A DNA stretch of 64,000 nucleotides from Epinephelus fuscoguttatus (lineage: Eukaryota > Chordata > Actinopteri > Perciformes > Serranidae). The notes beneath the pieces are model-generated. The model saw nothing but the letters and a program-made list of their open reading frames with translations, was not told where the DNA came from and did not search any database. Positions 51,954 through 64,000 of this stretch are shown one piece after another (position 1 is the stretch's first letter; each line of letters starts with the position of its first letter). The stretch is taken from contig NC_064757.1 of NCBI RefSeq assembly GCF_011397635.1, forward strand, positions 28,963,839-29,027,838, in the 5' to 3' direction. A program made the position numbers and the translations under genes.

Positions 51954-53201
51954 GTAAGTGCGTTTGTGTTTGCTTTAAAGTGTGCAGCGCGTCTGTTTTT
52001 TCACTGTTGATCCTTGTCTCCAAAACGCCATGTGTTAGGCAGCTTGCGCACGAGTCGGGAAACTTTCCTGAAATTGCAATACTTTCCCTTTACATCTCAG
52101 TCTCGCTGCAAAATCTTTCTGAGCAATCGTGAACTTTTAGCACTCTGTGTGGAGCCTACTGTTTGTTGTAATGTGCAAGTAAAGCCTAAATTAACATGAC
52201 AGAAACTTGTCTCAAATCCCAGTGCAACACCCAACTGCTCCTGAAGTGACAGCCATGGTGGGTCTTGACGGATGTAGCCTAACCAGAGCACTGATAAATA
52301 TCAACTCCTGAGGGAGGGAATAGAAACATCTGTTGAAAATGACTTAGAAATGCTCGCTTATTGAAAAATCAGCCTCAAACCCTGAAATTATAAAGCGTAA
52401 AGATAAAGCCTGAATTATTCTTGACGTGTTGCTTCACTGTTGACACAGTGATCTTTGCACAGATGGAGATCAGCTTGGCCCATAATGGCTTTAATGACCA
52501 TGATATGCATATTTATATGACTTTATATACAGGGCATAAGGAGTGATAGTTTTCTGTAGAGATTATAGGTTTTATGTTTGACTGTTTTAATCTATTGATC
52601 CACAAATAACAGGATGCTATGTGTTAATGAGAAGTTGTCATAATTTATAACTGCGTATATGGTCTCATCTACTGCCCAAAACCCAAATATTGGTATAAAA
52701 CAGAGAAAAGCAGCAGGTTTTATTTTAATTTGGAGGAACTGGGACCTGCAAATCTGTGGATTCTTACTGGTAAATTGACTTCAAACTATTAAATATATAC
52801 TAAAAATGTTGATTAATTTAGTGCATCACTAATTGGCAGTAACAGTAATTCAACAGGTTGTTTTTTTCTGTCTCTGTGTTGCATGTCTTTATCAGTTTTT
52901 ATGTCACAGTCTGCTCTCAGTATGTTTGCCCTTCATTAGTGATTGGCAGACTGTTGCACTGACCACAGGAGAACACCTTTGCTCCTCTGCTGTTGTAATT
53001 AGAAAGCATGCCACACTTTGATGAGATGCAGTGTGCAAACTGTAACCCCGACTGCAGGCCTACGCACTCTGCCTGTCAGAGGACATTTTAAAAATGGCTT
53101 TTGATCTGCATCTGTTTCAATTTCTGGCTGTCTGCATTTTTAGCAATTTCGTTTGTACTGTAATTCCAAAAGAAAAGTGTTCAGTTGTGATTTAAAAAAA
53201 A

Positions 53202-53202
<1 letters not shown>
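51954..53202. other. Putative intron or intergenic, nothing recognised
   Basis: No coding exon with receptor-like sequence or repeat boundary was found. Confidence 0.35.

Positions 53203-53250
<48 letters not shown>
53203..53250 (+). repeat. (TCTA)12 microsatellite
   Basis: Uninterrupted tetranucleotide tract preceded by a poly-A run. Confidence 0.95.
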
Positions 53251-53734
53251 ATCCTGCATGTTATGGTGTTAGTTTAGAGACCAATTTAAGAAATAATCAG
53301 CAACCTCTTGACACTGTAGGATCTAATGCATATCACTGCATATCACAAACCCTTTTCCTATAAGGCCGCACTGTTTGATAATATTAGCCTGAATGTAGCT
53401 GAAGCACATTTAATGGGATTTATTGTTGCAACAGCAGCTCAGCGAGTATACAAATGCAGAGAAAAAGCATGATGAGGGGTGTGCATAATGGCAGCCATTA
53501 TAGCATCTACCTGGTAGCCAAGGTACGAGATTTTTTAATAGATGAGGCGAGGAGTTTTAAGAGACGTTAGTTCCATCAGGTTCTGTCTCAGTGTTCGCTA
53601 CACTCCCACGTGCAACATTAAGTACAGCTGTTATGTTCTATACCCTTTGACAGCTCCACAGCACTCTGGAAAACCATTAGGTTTTACACGCAGCCGTGTG
53701 CACTTTTTCTTCACTGATGTGCATGATTGTCAGG

Positions 53735-53735
<1 letters not shown>

Positions 53736-53776
<41 letters not shown>
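53736..53776 (+). repeat. (GT)20 microsatellite
   Basis: Perfect GT tract. Confidence 0.95.
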
Positions 53777-53779
<3 letters not shown>

Positions 53780-55539
53780 ACAAAGTGGGAGAAACAGCAG
53801 GATTTAGTGCAAATTAGAGAGGTACGTGCCGTTCATCTATACTTAGTCCTCCAAAGCAGCATGTGGGTTGATAGACTTTTCTTTTTTCCTCTGCATAGGA
53901 CTGAACCTTACAACCTTAAGCACTGAATGTGTAGCATTCATTAAACCCAAAATCCAGATTAGTCTACTCGTGATCCTGATTAGTTTGAATTCATTGTCTC
54001 TGAAATGAGCAAACGTAGCAACCAGTTATTCTACTGATGTCAAGCAGCTGCAAGAAATGTAGGGTTAGATTTGAGGCCAAAATGTGACTTGACAGCTATT
54101 AGTTTTAATATCTTTGACAAACCGTTGCAGGCCCATGCATGCACACACACAGCGTGGAATGCTGCAAAGCAGACGTTTTCCACAAAGATCAATTTTCAGA
54201 TCTGTGCAGCACAGACTTTCTCTGTTTCTGCTGGATTCCGTCTCCTGCTTGCACTCTTTACCTTTTCTTATCCTCGCTCGGATACACACACTTGATTTTG
54301 TACATACACACGTGCACGCATGCACATAAACACCCGCTCTGTCGCTCACTCGCCTCCCACGTACACACAGAGTGTAGCGGGGTTTGCAGATGTGTGTCCT
54401 GATCTGCTTCCAGCACAGGCTCTCTTCGTGCCAGTGTGCTGACTCTGAGTTTTCCACTCTCTCTTATGAAATAAGAGCAGGAGACATTAGAGCCATCCAG
54501 TAGCCAGATCTGGCTGCCTGAGAGCGCACACAAGACACACGTGCACACAGGTTGAAAATGCATCCTGTGTGTATACCTGCACATATCCTCTCCACAAACA
54601 CACACTGTCACCACAGGCTAATGAATTTAAATACACCCAACAGTTGAAGGCCTATTAGGAGCAGCTGGATGAGCTGCAGTTCGGCAGGGCTCCGCCTCTT
54701 GTCTGTGTGGACTCTTCCTCGCCAGTGTCTGGTCTATGCAGGCTCATGTTGAAGTCTGCGGTGTGTTTACTTTAATTTTGTTTATTTTAAAGAAAGAGGT
54801 TAGTGGTGAAGGCGAAAGTCGAGGGCATAAAATCTATTTGCATGATTCTTGTGTAATTATTGAGAGACCGAACGGTGGACTTTGGACAAGTTTGTGTACT
54901 CATACTCACAAACATGATTATTTAATGATGATGATGATGATGTTGAAGTATATAATTATTTTTTGCCACAATATTTGTGAAGTCATGTGCGGTTGTTGTC
55001 ATGGAGCCCTGGAGTATAATATTATTGAGACGTAGTGATTAAAGATGCTCCATGACATTAAATTGTCAGTTGCTCGTGTATGAATTTCCAGTAAGTGAGT
55101 GACGTGTTGTGGCTGTAAAGAAGTTAATAATTAACTGCTTACATTTTGGGCTACTTAAATTCTCCATATTGTTAACTCAAATGGCACATGCCATGATGTT
55201 TTATTAATATTAGTGTCATTTTGTAGTTTTTCAAAGTGTTTTTCAAACTGAATTCAGCGATAATTGCTTCTTTTTAAACCAATAAGGAATATAAAAATGA
55301 ACAGAGTGTCCAGCAGGCATCTTTCTCTTTTTCTTTTGTTTTTTTTTTTTTTCAACCTGTCTGCATTAGTCTTCGTAGCTTAGCGCCACAAAAGGGTGTA
55401 AGCTTTTTATGAAGATTGATGCACTGTTAATCTTGCATTCAAGAATTTTATACCCATACTGTGCGTGGTTGTGACCGTCACCCACCCTTCCTGGAGACTA
55501 GCCTATCAGCCTTTATTGGAAAAACTTCCTAATATGAGC
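53777..55539. other. No gene recognised
   Basis: Contains a short (GAT)n at about 54926-54942 and CA-rich stretches near 54135-54370. Overlapping frames on both strands at 54065-54614 reflect the CA-rich composition. Confidence 0.4.
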
Positions 55540-55559
55540 CAGAGAGGGCCGTGATACAC

Positions 55560-56480
55560 CAAAGTGTGTCAAGGGGAAAGTAAGGGACGAGCAGGGGGGA
55601 TTGAAGGACAGGTGCTTAAGTCCTGAGATATATAGCGACAGTGCATGCAGAGAAGAAGGAGAAAACAAACAAACAAACAAAAAAAACAGGAGAAACCTTG
55701 TTGTGCTCCATACAGATTACCAAAAATAAACAAATAAATGTATAATAAAGAAAAAAACAAAACAAAAACAAAAGATAATTCCATACTGAACACCAGAAAT
55801 GCGAGAGTCTTGGTGGAGGAGGAAAGTCCGATTGTGGAGAAGAGTTGCCAGCGCGGTGTGGTAGGTTTGAGAAGCAACTGAGCCCCTTTTGAGTGATTCC
55901 ATCAGTTCTTTGCGATGCGTCACGGAGCTGAAGTATCGAACATGCATGCGTGTACTTGAACCCTCCCAGTGTGTTTATGAAAACCATCACCAAGTTCCAG
56001 GGCCAATGTCCCAGCCCCACAGGGGAAGGCGGGCGGTAAGGCACTCCAAGGCCGCAGGGGCATCCAGACCCCACGGCCAGGGAGCCGCAGAGGCCGCAGG
56101 ACACCACGCAGGCCCAAGGACCCGGGGCGGCAATGGCCAGCACCCCCAGAGAGCCAGAGACACACCCCAGATGGGGGGGGGGCAGGAGGGCCCGCCCACC
56201 CACCGCCCAACGCAGACTCCCCCGCCCACCCCCCCATGGCCTGTGCAGCCATAAGGCACCTGTAACCTGTTCCCATCTGTCCCCCAAAATGTAGGTGTGT
56301 GTGTGGTACTTTAAAATTGGAGGACAGATAAGGATGGGTTGGGGGTGCAGCATGGAGGGCTACAGGACACCACTGTCCCATAGCCTGCCCCAACGTGAAG
56401 CCCCCCAATCCATCAGTGGTCTGCACCTCGAAGAGTGAATGTATGTGGTGCGTTAAAAGTGTGGAATGGCCACTGGTTTC
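55560..56480 (-). repeat. GC-rich unclassified repeat-like block
   Basis: Bases 56000-56240 are strikingly rich in C/G (CCCGCCCACC, CCACGGCCAGGG, ACCCCAGATGGGGGGGGG) against an A+T-rich background, and an A/C-rich (AAAC)n-like stretch lies at 55665-55775. Overlapping long frames on the minus strand result from few A/T stops. It looks like a piece of a retroelement, but I cannot name it or place its ends. Confidence 0.4.
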
Positions 56481-56502
56481 CAGTATAGGGGTGGAGGAAA
56501 AG

Positions 56503-56676
56503 TTGATATAGTATAGTATCGGGATATATCTGTGTGGCAATATCATATCATCACACAGTGCCAAGTATTGATTTTTTTATTATATAAATTATTAATAATA
56601 CAAATACAAACTAAACTTTAGATAGCCTACTAGAATAATAAAAACAATTGATTTTTCAGTCCACTAGATACATTTC

Positions 56677-56708
<32 letters not shown>

Positions 56709-56933
56709 AAAAACGGCTGAAGTGAAGAACTGAAAACTTCATCTCATTAGATAAAACGGACTTCTCTTTTGGGAGCATAAATTACAGTTGAAAAGAGGTA
56801 ATAAATTGCAATATATCGCAATATATTTTATCGCAATACTCAGGATATCGCAACATATTTAAAATCGCAATAATATCGTGACTTAAGTATCGTGACAATA
56901 TTGTATCGTGGATCCTCTGGGGATTCTCATTCC
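56503..56933. mobile_element. MITE relic with ATATCG-rich ends
   Basis: Left part AGTATAGTATCGGGATAT and right part GCAATATATCGCAATAT, CACGATACAATATTGTC (as its complement) and AGAATCCCCAGAGGATCC (complement) are the kind of ends I recall in a common fish hAT-type MITE. It contains a (CTG)10 tract at 56678-56708. Ends approximate. Confidence 0.45.
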
Positions 56934-57314
56934 TACTGGTTTCCAACCTTTTTTTTAAAAAATATACAGTAGACCAATATCTCAGCATTTTATTTATTAA
57001 AAAAATCGCAAAAGAAGCCTCTTATGTAGCCTATGTATGATTGTTAAAAATATCAGGAAAACTCATCCTTCAATATTCACAGGAAATAATCGGCTCAAAA
57101 TTGCATCCAAAAAGCTGATTTTACGCAAACTTCCTGCAGTTATTGCCTTCATTATTTGGGTTAATTGTACCGCTTATCAGTTTATCCTGTACTCTTATTG
57201 TCATTTACTGAATATAATATGAAATATCCATGAAATATGTCACTTGGTCAGGTGTTGTCTGTTGACTTAATGATAGAAAAGGGGTCTCTTAAGGATAAAG
57301 GTTGGGATCCACTG
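56934..57314. mobile_element. hAT-like MITE with CAGTGGTTCCCAACC-type ends
   Basis: Left TACTGGTTTCCAACC (56934-56948) pairs with right GGTTGGGATCCACTG (57300-57314), 11 of 15 or better. Family of the widespread CAGTGGTTCCCAACC repeats. It abuts the preceding MITE directly. Confidence 0.6.
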
Positions 57315-58779
57315 CGTTAGGCGCCCAACGTTTTCAGGACTCTCAGCCTTTTATTTTTATGTGGCCATTTTCAAGTGATGTAACGTGCAGTTTATGAAAG
57401 CAGAGGAGGGAGCAGATGAAAGTTGGCTGATGTAAGGAAGCACAGTGGCGGGACATCAAGTCTTCTTGGTAAGATTTTTGTGTGTATCTTTTATGTTTGC
57501 GTGTTATCCTGTGGGAGCGCACTGCTGGCTACACTGTAGGCTAGCTAATGTTAGATCATTTACCCAAAGTACTTGTTCCTCTCTGCAGGTTTCCTGCTGT
57601 TCCTGCTACTTTTACCCTCGTATTTTATTCATATGAGCTCTATGGTTGTAGTTGATTGCCTTTGGCTGAATTGTTGTCTGGCTTTCCTTGAGAAATCAGA
57701 CCCTGAAATGGTTTTGTTGTATTGGCTTGGCATGAAATTCAGTGGCTGGTTCCAAAGTAATTAACAACATCATACTAAATTGATGCATACCTTCCTTTAT
57801 TTCTTCTTTGGCCCTCAAATATACCAGTGAGGTTGGATCATCAGGGCATTTGTAGTGAAAGGTAGACTGCGATGAATGAGCAAGGGCTGAAGGAAGGAGT
57901 AAAGAAGACATACATAATGAAGAGTTGATAGTGAGTGAGCTAAACATTGAGGATGCACTAATAGGCGGCATTACATTCACACTAACCAATTTAAAGACTT
58001 GAGGGGTCCCTAAAACATCTAAAGCCACTGAAGGGCAAAAGTAGTCTTGCAAATTGTTATGCTGTGTGCTATTTCTAACACTGATGCACTAAAAACACAG
58101 TTTCATGTAAGTGCAGACATCCTTTTCCTTCCTTACACTGCCTAAAACTATTCTAGATATATTTACATCTAATACATTTAGCTGGCAGCCTCACTCACAA
58201 AACATGACTCATAAATGAGCATGTGGGGGTTCTTTGTTTTAAAGCCTTGAAAGTATACTGTGCCGCAACAGTGGCCTTGCAAGTTTATTACATGTCACAT
58301 TGTGTGAGATCGGTCTAATAAATTCTTGAGGTCATGAGGTTGTCTGATGAATCCAAGTGCTACAATGTAAAGTAAAACAAATAAATAAATAAAGCATGTA
58401 CTACATATATACCGTATATTCAAGCAGGCATGTCATCTGCTTGTCATCCATTGAAAATGCAACAAAATAAAAAGACTTTAAAAGAAAAAACACTTTGAAA
58501 AAGGGTGCTTACAATTCCATGTTGGCTGCTCTCATCTAATGCTGTATTCCATTTCGGCATAGTCACCAGAAGAAAATGTTGGCATTGTAGGTTTCTGCAA
58601 ACCATGACTATATTTCGTCTGTATATTGCTAACCTATTATATAGACATTTCTAAGTGACTTAGTTTATGGGCTAACTTTGTATAGGGAGTGGAGGGATGG
58701 TGGATGATGGATGGTGGATGGCGTGACACCTAGACGAGACGAGACGGTGTGTTTCCAGTGGCTTTTTAGACACCAAACG
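57315..58779. other. No gene recognised
   Basis: The apparent signal-peptide-like frame at 57445 starts with GTG rather than ATG and is not supported by splice or family evidence. Confidence 0.35.
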
Positions 58780-58990
58780 TAGGTGTTTTTCAGGGACCTG
58801 TCCCTTTTTCTCCATTCGAAATAATGCCACCAAAAACAGATATTTTTACTGAGACATTGCTGCATTTCCTGCGGGAATAGCACCACAAAAAGCGGTTGTT
58901 TTCTACAGAGGATAGTGCAACAGAAAGTGGTCGTTTTTTTCCGAGACATTGCTGTGTTTCCAGCCATGATTACGCCATGGAAAGGTTTTT
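58780..58990 (-). repeat. Degenerate ~60-bp tandem repeat
   Basis: The pattern GAGACATTGCTG(C/T)(A/G)TTTCC followed by a CCA(C)AAAA(A)G(C/T)GGTNGTTTT motif recurs three to four times. Units are diverged; limits approximate. Confidence 0.5.
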
Positions 58991-60239
58991 TATTTTGAAG
59001 CCCAAACAAGATATTTTCCTAACTATAACCAAGTTGTCTTTGTGCCTAAACCTTACCATGATTTTGTTGAAAATTTATGAAGTAGCATACATGATAACAG
59101 ACAAATGTAACATATCTGTGGTTTGCAGATATGTATATTGCCGGTTTTCTCTGGTGAATGTGCGGCCCTTTTTGGTTGCTCATCGCTTGCACATGGGTTG
59201 TAACAGCAGCAACATTGTGACAATTTGAATCTTAAACCGTTGTCACAGGTTGTCTTTGGTTCCCTAAGCTTTAGCTGATAGTTGGTTGATGTGTCTCTCA
59301 GTGCAACGTAGGACTATCTTTCTGAATTGATGACCATACATTAAACAACGTTACACTCTTGATTCCTTATTTTCATCTTGGACAGCCCAAAATGGCACGG
59401 TGGATATAAGCCTTTACTCTAGGGCAATTTTAGTGTCTTGGTTTGACTCTTTTTTGAGTGTCCGACTCCCTCTGAGGAGCTTTGCCCATGTTGTTTTTAC
59501 CTCCAGTGACATGTTACTACTCACCTCAACCAGCATTCTGTCTGCCTTACACTTCATTTCCTCTGGACTGAAGCACTTGACTCCACTCAGTCATCAACCA
59601 TAAACGTCTTATATTACTGGAATGTCGAAAAAATGAAAGAAAGGGTGAAGGCTGATGTTAATTAGCCTTTCCCCTACGCTACACACCCCTTATAGAATAA
59701 GTCCTTGATTATGATTGGCTGAGTAGGGTATAAAGCCGTTTTAACATACTCTATAGGCTCAAGGCTGTGACCACATCTCAACAGCATTACTGTATGGCAT
59801 GAGTCACCTACTGTCGTAAGGGATGCAGAGCTAAAGAGGGCAACCATCAACTGAGACCTGAAACATTTATCATCCGCCAAGACGAGAACGGTCAGAAGTA
59901 AACAGCACTGTCTTTCAATGGACGCCCAAAAGACCCACAAAGTTGTCGGCCAAAGAAACAAGAGGACCTATAGGGATTGATGTTTTAGCAGCTAGGGAAC
60001 CCATTGTGTCCTGTAGCTTCGTTGGAGAAATATCGGTCGTCCCAGTCCAGTGGACAAACTAAACCACCCATCTATGTAAGTTAACAATACGATAAGATAA
60101 CAAGTTAACTTCAGCTAGCTTGCATGTTTTAATTGTAGCTGCTTATGCTCACTTTTCTCTAGCTCTGTTGTTAATTGCTAGCAATGTTGTTTTCCTAACG
60201 GTGCAGCTTGATAACTCAGCAAGTAACAAAAATGATATC
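58991..60239. other. No gene recognised
   Basis: No exon or bounded repeat. The minus-strand frame at 59674-59961 has no recognisable domain. Confidence 0.35.
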
Positions 60240-60245
60240 GCAAGC

Positions 60246-60743
60246 AGGAGTGGGACAAAATCATTGTTTTGCAAGACTCAAGTAATCTCAAGTCTTTGCA
60301 CTCAAGTCCCAAGTCATGGATGACAACGTCCAAGTCCAAACTCCTAAACTTTGTTTCATGTCCTAAAAAGTCATAATGTGCTCTTTACCAAATGTAAACT
60401 GAGTATCAATATATTTTTTTTCAAAAATTGTGAATGCTTTTCAAAATTTGTGTTTATTTGTTGAAACAAGCTTTTTAAAAACTTACTTAACTGTCAGGCC
60501 AATGTTAGCTTAGCATTAGCTTGCTAACCTTACACTGACATACTGTTTTCTGTGTAACGTGTCGAACAAAGTTGGACGTTGTTGCATTTTTGTCTGCATG
60601 TTTTGCACACTGCAATTCATTTTTTTTGTTAAATGTCGCATTTTTGTACGGGAACATCTCTTGATTTTGTCCAGTCTTAAGTCATCACGTTTGTGACTCA
60701 AATCTGACTCCAAGTCCAAGTCAGTTGAGTCCACACCTCTGCT
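60246..60743. mobile_element. MITE with AAGTCCAAGTC subterminal repeats
   Basis: The left end GCAGGAGTGGGACAAAATC leads into CAAGACTCAAGTAATCTC, CAAGTCCCAAGTCATGG; the right end carries GACTCCAAGTCCAAGTCAG and CCACACCTCTGC. The imperfect inverted tips (GCAGGAGTGgGA / CCACACCTCTGC) and the ACTCAAGTC motifs belong to a widespread fish DNA-element family. Confidence 0.6.
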
Positions 60744-62365
60744 GCAAAGTGACAACAGCTTGGGGAAAGTGAGCATCACTGTTCTTGATAGTAGACATAT
60801 ATGTGGTTATAATGTAACTTCACCATGATGAGAACTTTCTGTCTCCTAATGTTATGTATACTTGAGCCACAGTGATGAACTTCTTTGGCTCCATATCATG
60901 AATTTGTAAATCAGCCGGCACTTTACACTGCGTTTGTGTGGCTATTCAATCATTCTGCTAAATGTTGCTACAGAGCTACATTGCCTGGCAGAAGAACGAT
61001 TATCAGTAAATGATGGCATATTATGTTGCTGCGTATTTTTTTTAATGAAACAATGCCAGGTCTGTATAGTTACCGTTACGTATCTGTGTTGTGCCTAACA
61101 GTGCCCCTTAGCTTTTCTGGCATCACTGTAAACTGCTGCCTCTCATGGCGTATTGCTTAACATGAGTGTGTGTGCACCTGTTAAACACGAGTGTGTCTCA
61201 CAGATTGAGGATGACAACTCATTGAGAGTTGGAAGTGTAGAAGGGATCCATCTCAGCATGGGGTCCTAATCCCATTTAAGGGTGACCTAATTTTCTCCAT
61301 GTATGTTTGTGCAAGAATGTATGCTTTTGTATAATCATGTTAATGAATGTATGACATCAGTGTTTACATACATAGATGGTAATTTCCATTTTGTTTTTCA
61401 AGTTTTTCTAGATATTGAGTCAGTAGCTGTAGCAGTATGTTTCTATGTGTTTTCATCTCAAATATTAAAATTTGTGGTGCAGCTCTGTAGGAATATTAAA
61501 GGGAAAACACTGATGTCAGTTGTCAGAGCATTAAACCTATAATCTGTTGAGTCAGGACTCAATAGTCTAACAATGGCACAGCCATCAGTGCAGAAAAAAA
61601 TGTTTAAATCAAAAATTAAACTAAATTTTGACCTCAAAATTGAAATCAACTTTTGGATCTGGAGAGTTGTGACACCCTTATTAGGTAATCGAAATGATTT
61701 CTGAAATAGTGGACTAGTAAAATACTGTCTCCTTGCACAATAAATGCATTCAGGCACTGGATTATATGTCCTAAGGGATCCAAAACAAGGACCGATTGTA
61801 TCATAATACTCATAAAATAAAACTCCATGAAACCATGAAAATCTGCAGTGTTTCCAAACATGGTGTCGAAAGCTGTGATCCTCAGCCGTACTCCTAATGC
61901 ATCCATTATGTATCTGAGTTCCAACGGTAGCACAAAATAATAATGTCCAAACTTTTATGTACTTGAATTCTGAAACGTAACTTTAGAAATGCATATAAAA
62001 AAAGGAAGAACGTAAATAAGTAAATTGACGATGAGAAGTGTCCTCCAGAGTACATTCACCATTCACCTCAAACTCAGACTTGCAACATTTCTCTGTGTGC
62101 ATGTGCTTTTCCTCTGCAGCTGAAAAAGAGACGCAGAGATGATGTGACCTCTCACCCCCTAACCTTTCATTTTCTTTGGCTTCACCCTCACACCATCGCC
62201 CCATCTCCTCCTAACCTCCTCCTCCCTCTCTTGACAGCTCCTTTTCGAACAAACACAGATGATCAATAGAGATTTAAGGAAACATGGGAGAGGCATGGTG
62301 CTGGCAGTGGGGTGCCGAGTCAAGATGTGCATCTGTGTGTGTGTTGTGCTCATGTTCCATGCGTG

Positions 62366-62371
<6 letters not shown>
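60744..62371. other. No gene recognised
   Basis: A+T-rich; pyrimidine-rich at about 62150-62240. No supported exon. Confidence 0.35.

Positions 62372-62408
<37 letters not shown>
62372..62408 (+). repeat. (GT)n microsatellite
   Basis: About 18 GT units. Confidence 0.93.
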
Positions 62409-62411
<3 letters not shown>

Positions 62412-63123
62412 AGGGCAGAGGTAGTGGGAGGAAGGTTGACCACAGAGGCCTTAAATGTTTACCAAGGGACCCCAGGAGGCCTGGGCTGAGCCTCCCTCTT
62501 TTCCGATTGGACTAGACAGCCTTCCCGCGAGTGTGAGAGGCTGTAATTGGCTGAGAGAAGGAGAGGAATGGGGGAGAAACGTGCATGAGATGGAGATGAA
62601 GCCCCGGCCTTGCCAGGGCTCTCACAGACGCTCTCACATGAGAAAGGGGGAGACTAATGTTAGGATTAACATGAGGCCACATGTTGGAGAGGAGGGATGC
62701 TTTGGCCCTCCTTTATAGTGCTTTGGTTACTCGACTGATTAAGGAATGTTTGACTTGAAAGAAAAGACGATGTGAAAAAAGGGGAAGAAAACTTAAACCT
62801 ACAAAAAATAGTAAAGAAAACTTGTTTAAACGTGCTGATTGGATGGAGCTTTGGCTTCTCATGAGGGGAGAAATATGACACGTTTGTAATCGTGATTTTC
62901 GAATAATAAATTATCAAAATGGAGGGGAGAGGGAGGGTCTGGGAGAATCTGAGGACAAAATTGAGCAAGATGTCAAATGTAGAAAATGAGCACTAATTGA
63001 TTATAAATGGAGCATTTTAGCCAGGCCAGATGAGCTCGCTGTTTGACAGCTGCCTGCCATGAATTCTTGCATTGTATAATTTGGCCTTGTGCGGCCTCTG
63101 AGTTTGGATTTTAGCCACACACG

Positions 63124-63125
<2 letters not shown>
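62409..63125. other. No gene recognised
   Basis: Purine-rich segment at 62750-62960; no supported exon. Confidence 0.35.

Positions 63126-63171
<46 letters not shown>
63126..63171 (+). repeat. (CA)n followed by (TA)n
   Basis: About 18 CA units followed directly by four TA units. Confidence 0.93.
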
Positions 63172-64000
63172 ACTGAGCGTTTATGCTGACGTTGATGCAC
63201 TGACTGTTAGAGAAATTTGTTACATAGTGACAAATCAACATGATTACACTTTTAATTTGTGCAGTTTGACAAACTGTGTGTAAAGGTTGTTGAGTTTATC
63301 TTTATGTCCTTGCTGCACCGTTAATTTTTGTTTCTGCTGTAGCTGCACATTATATAGATTTCTCCTAATCTGCTTCTCTCTAAATCTAATGCAGAAATGA
63401 ATGGATTGCATTCTTGCTGTAAATGGGTGCCAGTGTTTGATGTGTCCTGTGATACGAACACTTGTATAAACTTTGCCCAGGCATTCCTCGCCACTTGGTC
63501 TCACAGAGCTCTATCCAACCTTGTCGGTCTTAAAAATGTGTCTGAGGACACCACAGTGTTGCTCAGTAGTTGTCACTCTACATATGGAAAAAAAAATGTT
63601 ACCATTCCTCTGCACATAGGCCAAACTGTTTTTCCCATAAAAACCTAGAGAATAATTTAAATGCTTTATAGCTGACTGTAGTTATATGGCTTTAAGACTC
63701 TCTGTCATCAGACTCCACCAGAACTGAGGAAAATACTGGCAGCGTTGCCCTGAGAAACATAGCCTGTACATTTTGGGGTTGCTGGCTGCCCAGCGAAGTT
63801 GTGGAGACACAGCTGTAAATAGCCAAGGGTGCGGACAGAAAGTTTGGCCTATATTTAGAGGTCGGGTCTTGACTGGTAGAACTTGTCCGCTAACACCAAC
63901 TTATTGACCGAGAACAGTTTTTCACTGTTTTTCTATATCACAGGCCACATACTGTTTAAACACAGTCTTATTTTAGCTGTAGGTAGATGGCCTGGATGAG
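63172..64000. other. No gene recognised
   Basis: The 83-codon plus-strand frame at 63397-63648 has no clear homology and no splice evidence. Confidence 0.35.

Noticed and set aside
55616..56353. 245-codon minus-strand open frame
   Set aside because: It runs through a GC-rich repeat-like block and an (AAAC)n stretch, with several overlapping frames of similar length and no recognisable domain.
57445..57636. Signal-peptide-like frame considered as a GHR first coding exon
   Set aside because: The first codon is GTG, the stretch crosses a plausible donor, and no receptor sequence follows.
63397..63648. 83-codon Cys-containing frame considered as a receptor ectodomain exon
   Set aside because: No flanking phase-compatible splice pair and no match to the GHR cysteine pattern as I know it.

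Overview
This is a vertebrate nuclear window, almost certainly from a ray-finned (percomorph-like) teleost. It holds short coding exons with GT/AG introns, protein sequences alignable with human orthologues, long A+T-rich non-coding stretches, many (GT)n microsatellites, and a dense load of fish-type repeats (TTAA-flanked foldback MITE, hAT-like and Harbinger-like MITEs, Tc1/mariner copy, tRNA-derived SINE, LINE 3' tails). Almost all open frames longer than 60 codons here are chance ORFs; the real genes are in short spliced exons.

Layout. (1) 2343-32414, minus strand: OXCT1, mitochondrial succinyl-CoA:3-ketoacid CoA transferase. The first 12 coding exons, about 395 residues, are present and join in phase; the remaining 3' exons lie beyond the left edge. 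(2) 32415-32908: a 494-bp divergent promoter shared by OXCT1 and RIMOC1, with an alternating GC palindrome and two CACGTG E-boxes one helical turn apart, the second a CLEAR-like TCACGTGAC. (3) 32909-35902, plus strand: RIMOC1 (C5orf51), six exons, 277 aa, complete. (4) 36975-41140, plus strand: FBXO4, seven exons, 408 aa, complete, with a ZNF143-type motif upstream and a decayed Tc1-like copy in intron 1. (5) 41141-64000: no coding gene recognised. It holds repeats, a striking foldback element with a higher-order tandem array (46560-47821), and a strong splice donor at 51953/51954 ending a possible non-coding first exon. From the human gene order OXCT1-RIMOC1-FBXO4-GHR, that exon is a candidate 5' exon of a growth hormone receptor gene; this is inference only.

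The three genes are not one pathway: OXCT1 is ketone-body catabolism in the mitochondrial matrix, RIMOC1 supports Rab7A/MON1-CCZ1 function in mitophagy, and FBXO4 is an SCF E3 ligase receptor. Their grouping is ancient synteny. All exon limits come from reading the sequence and checking GT/AG sites and reading phase by hand; protein identities rest on remembered human orthologues, with no database search.
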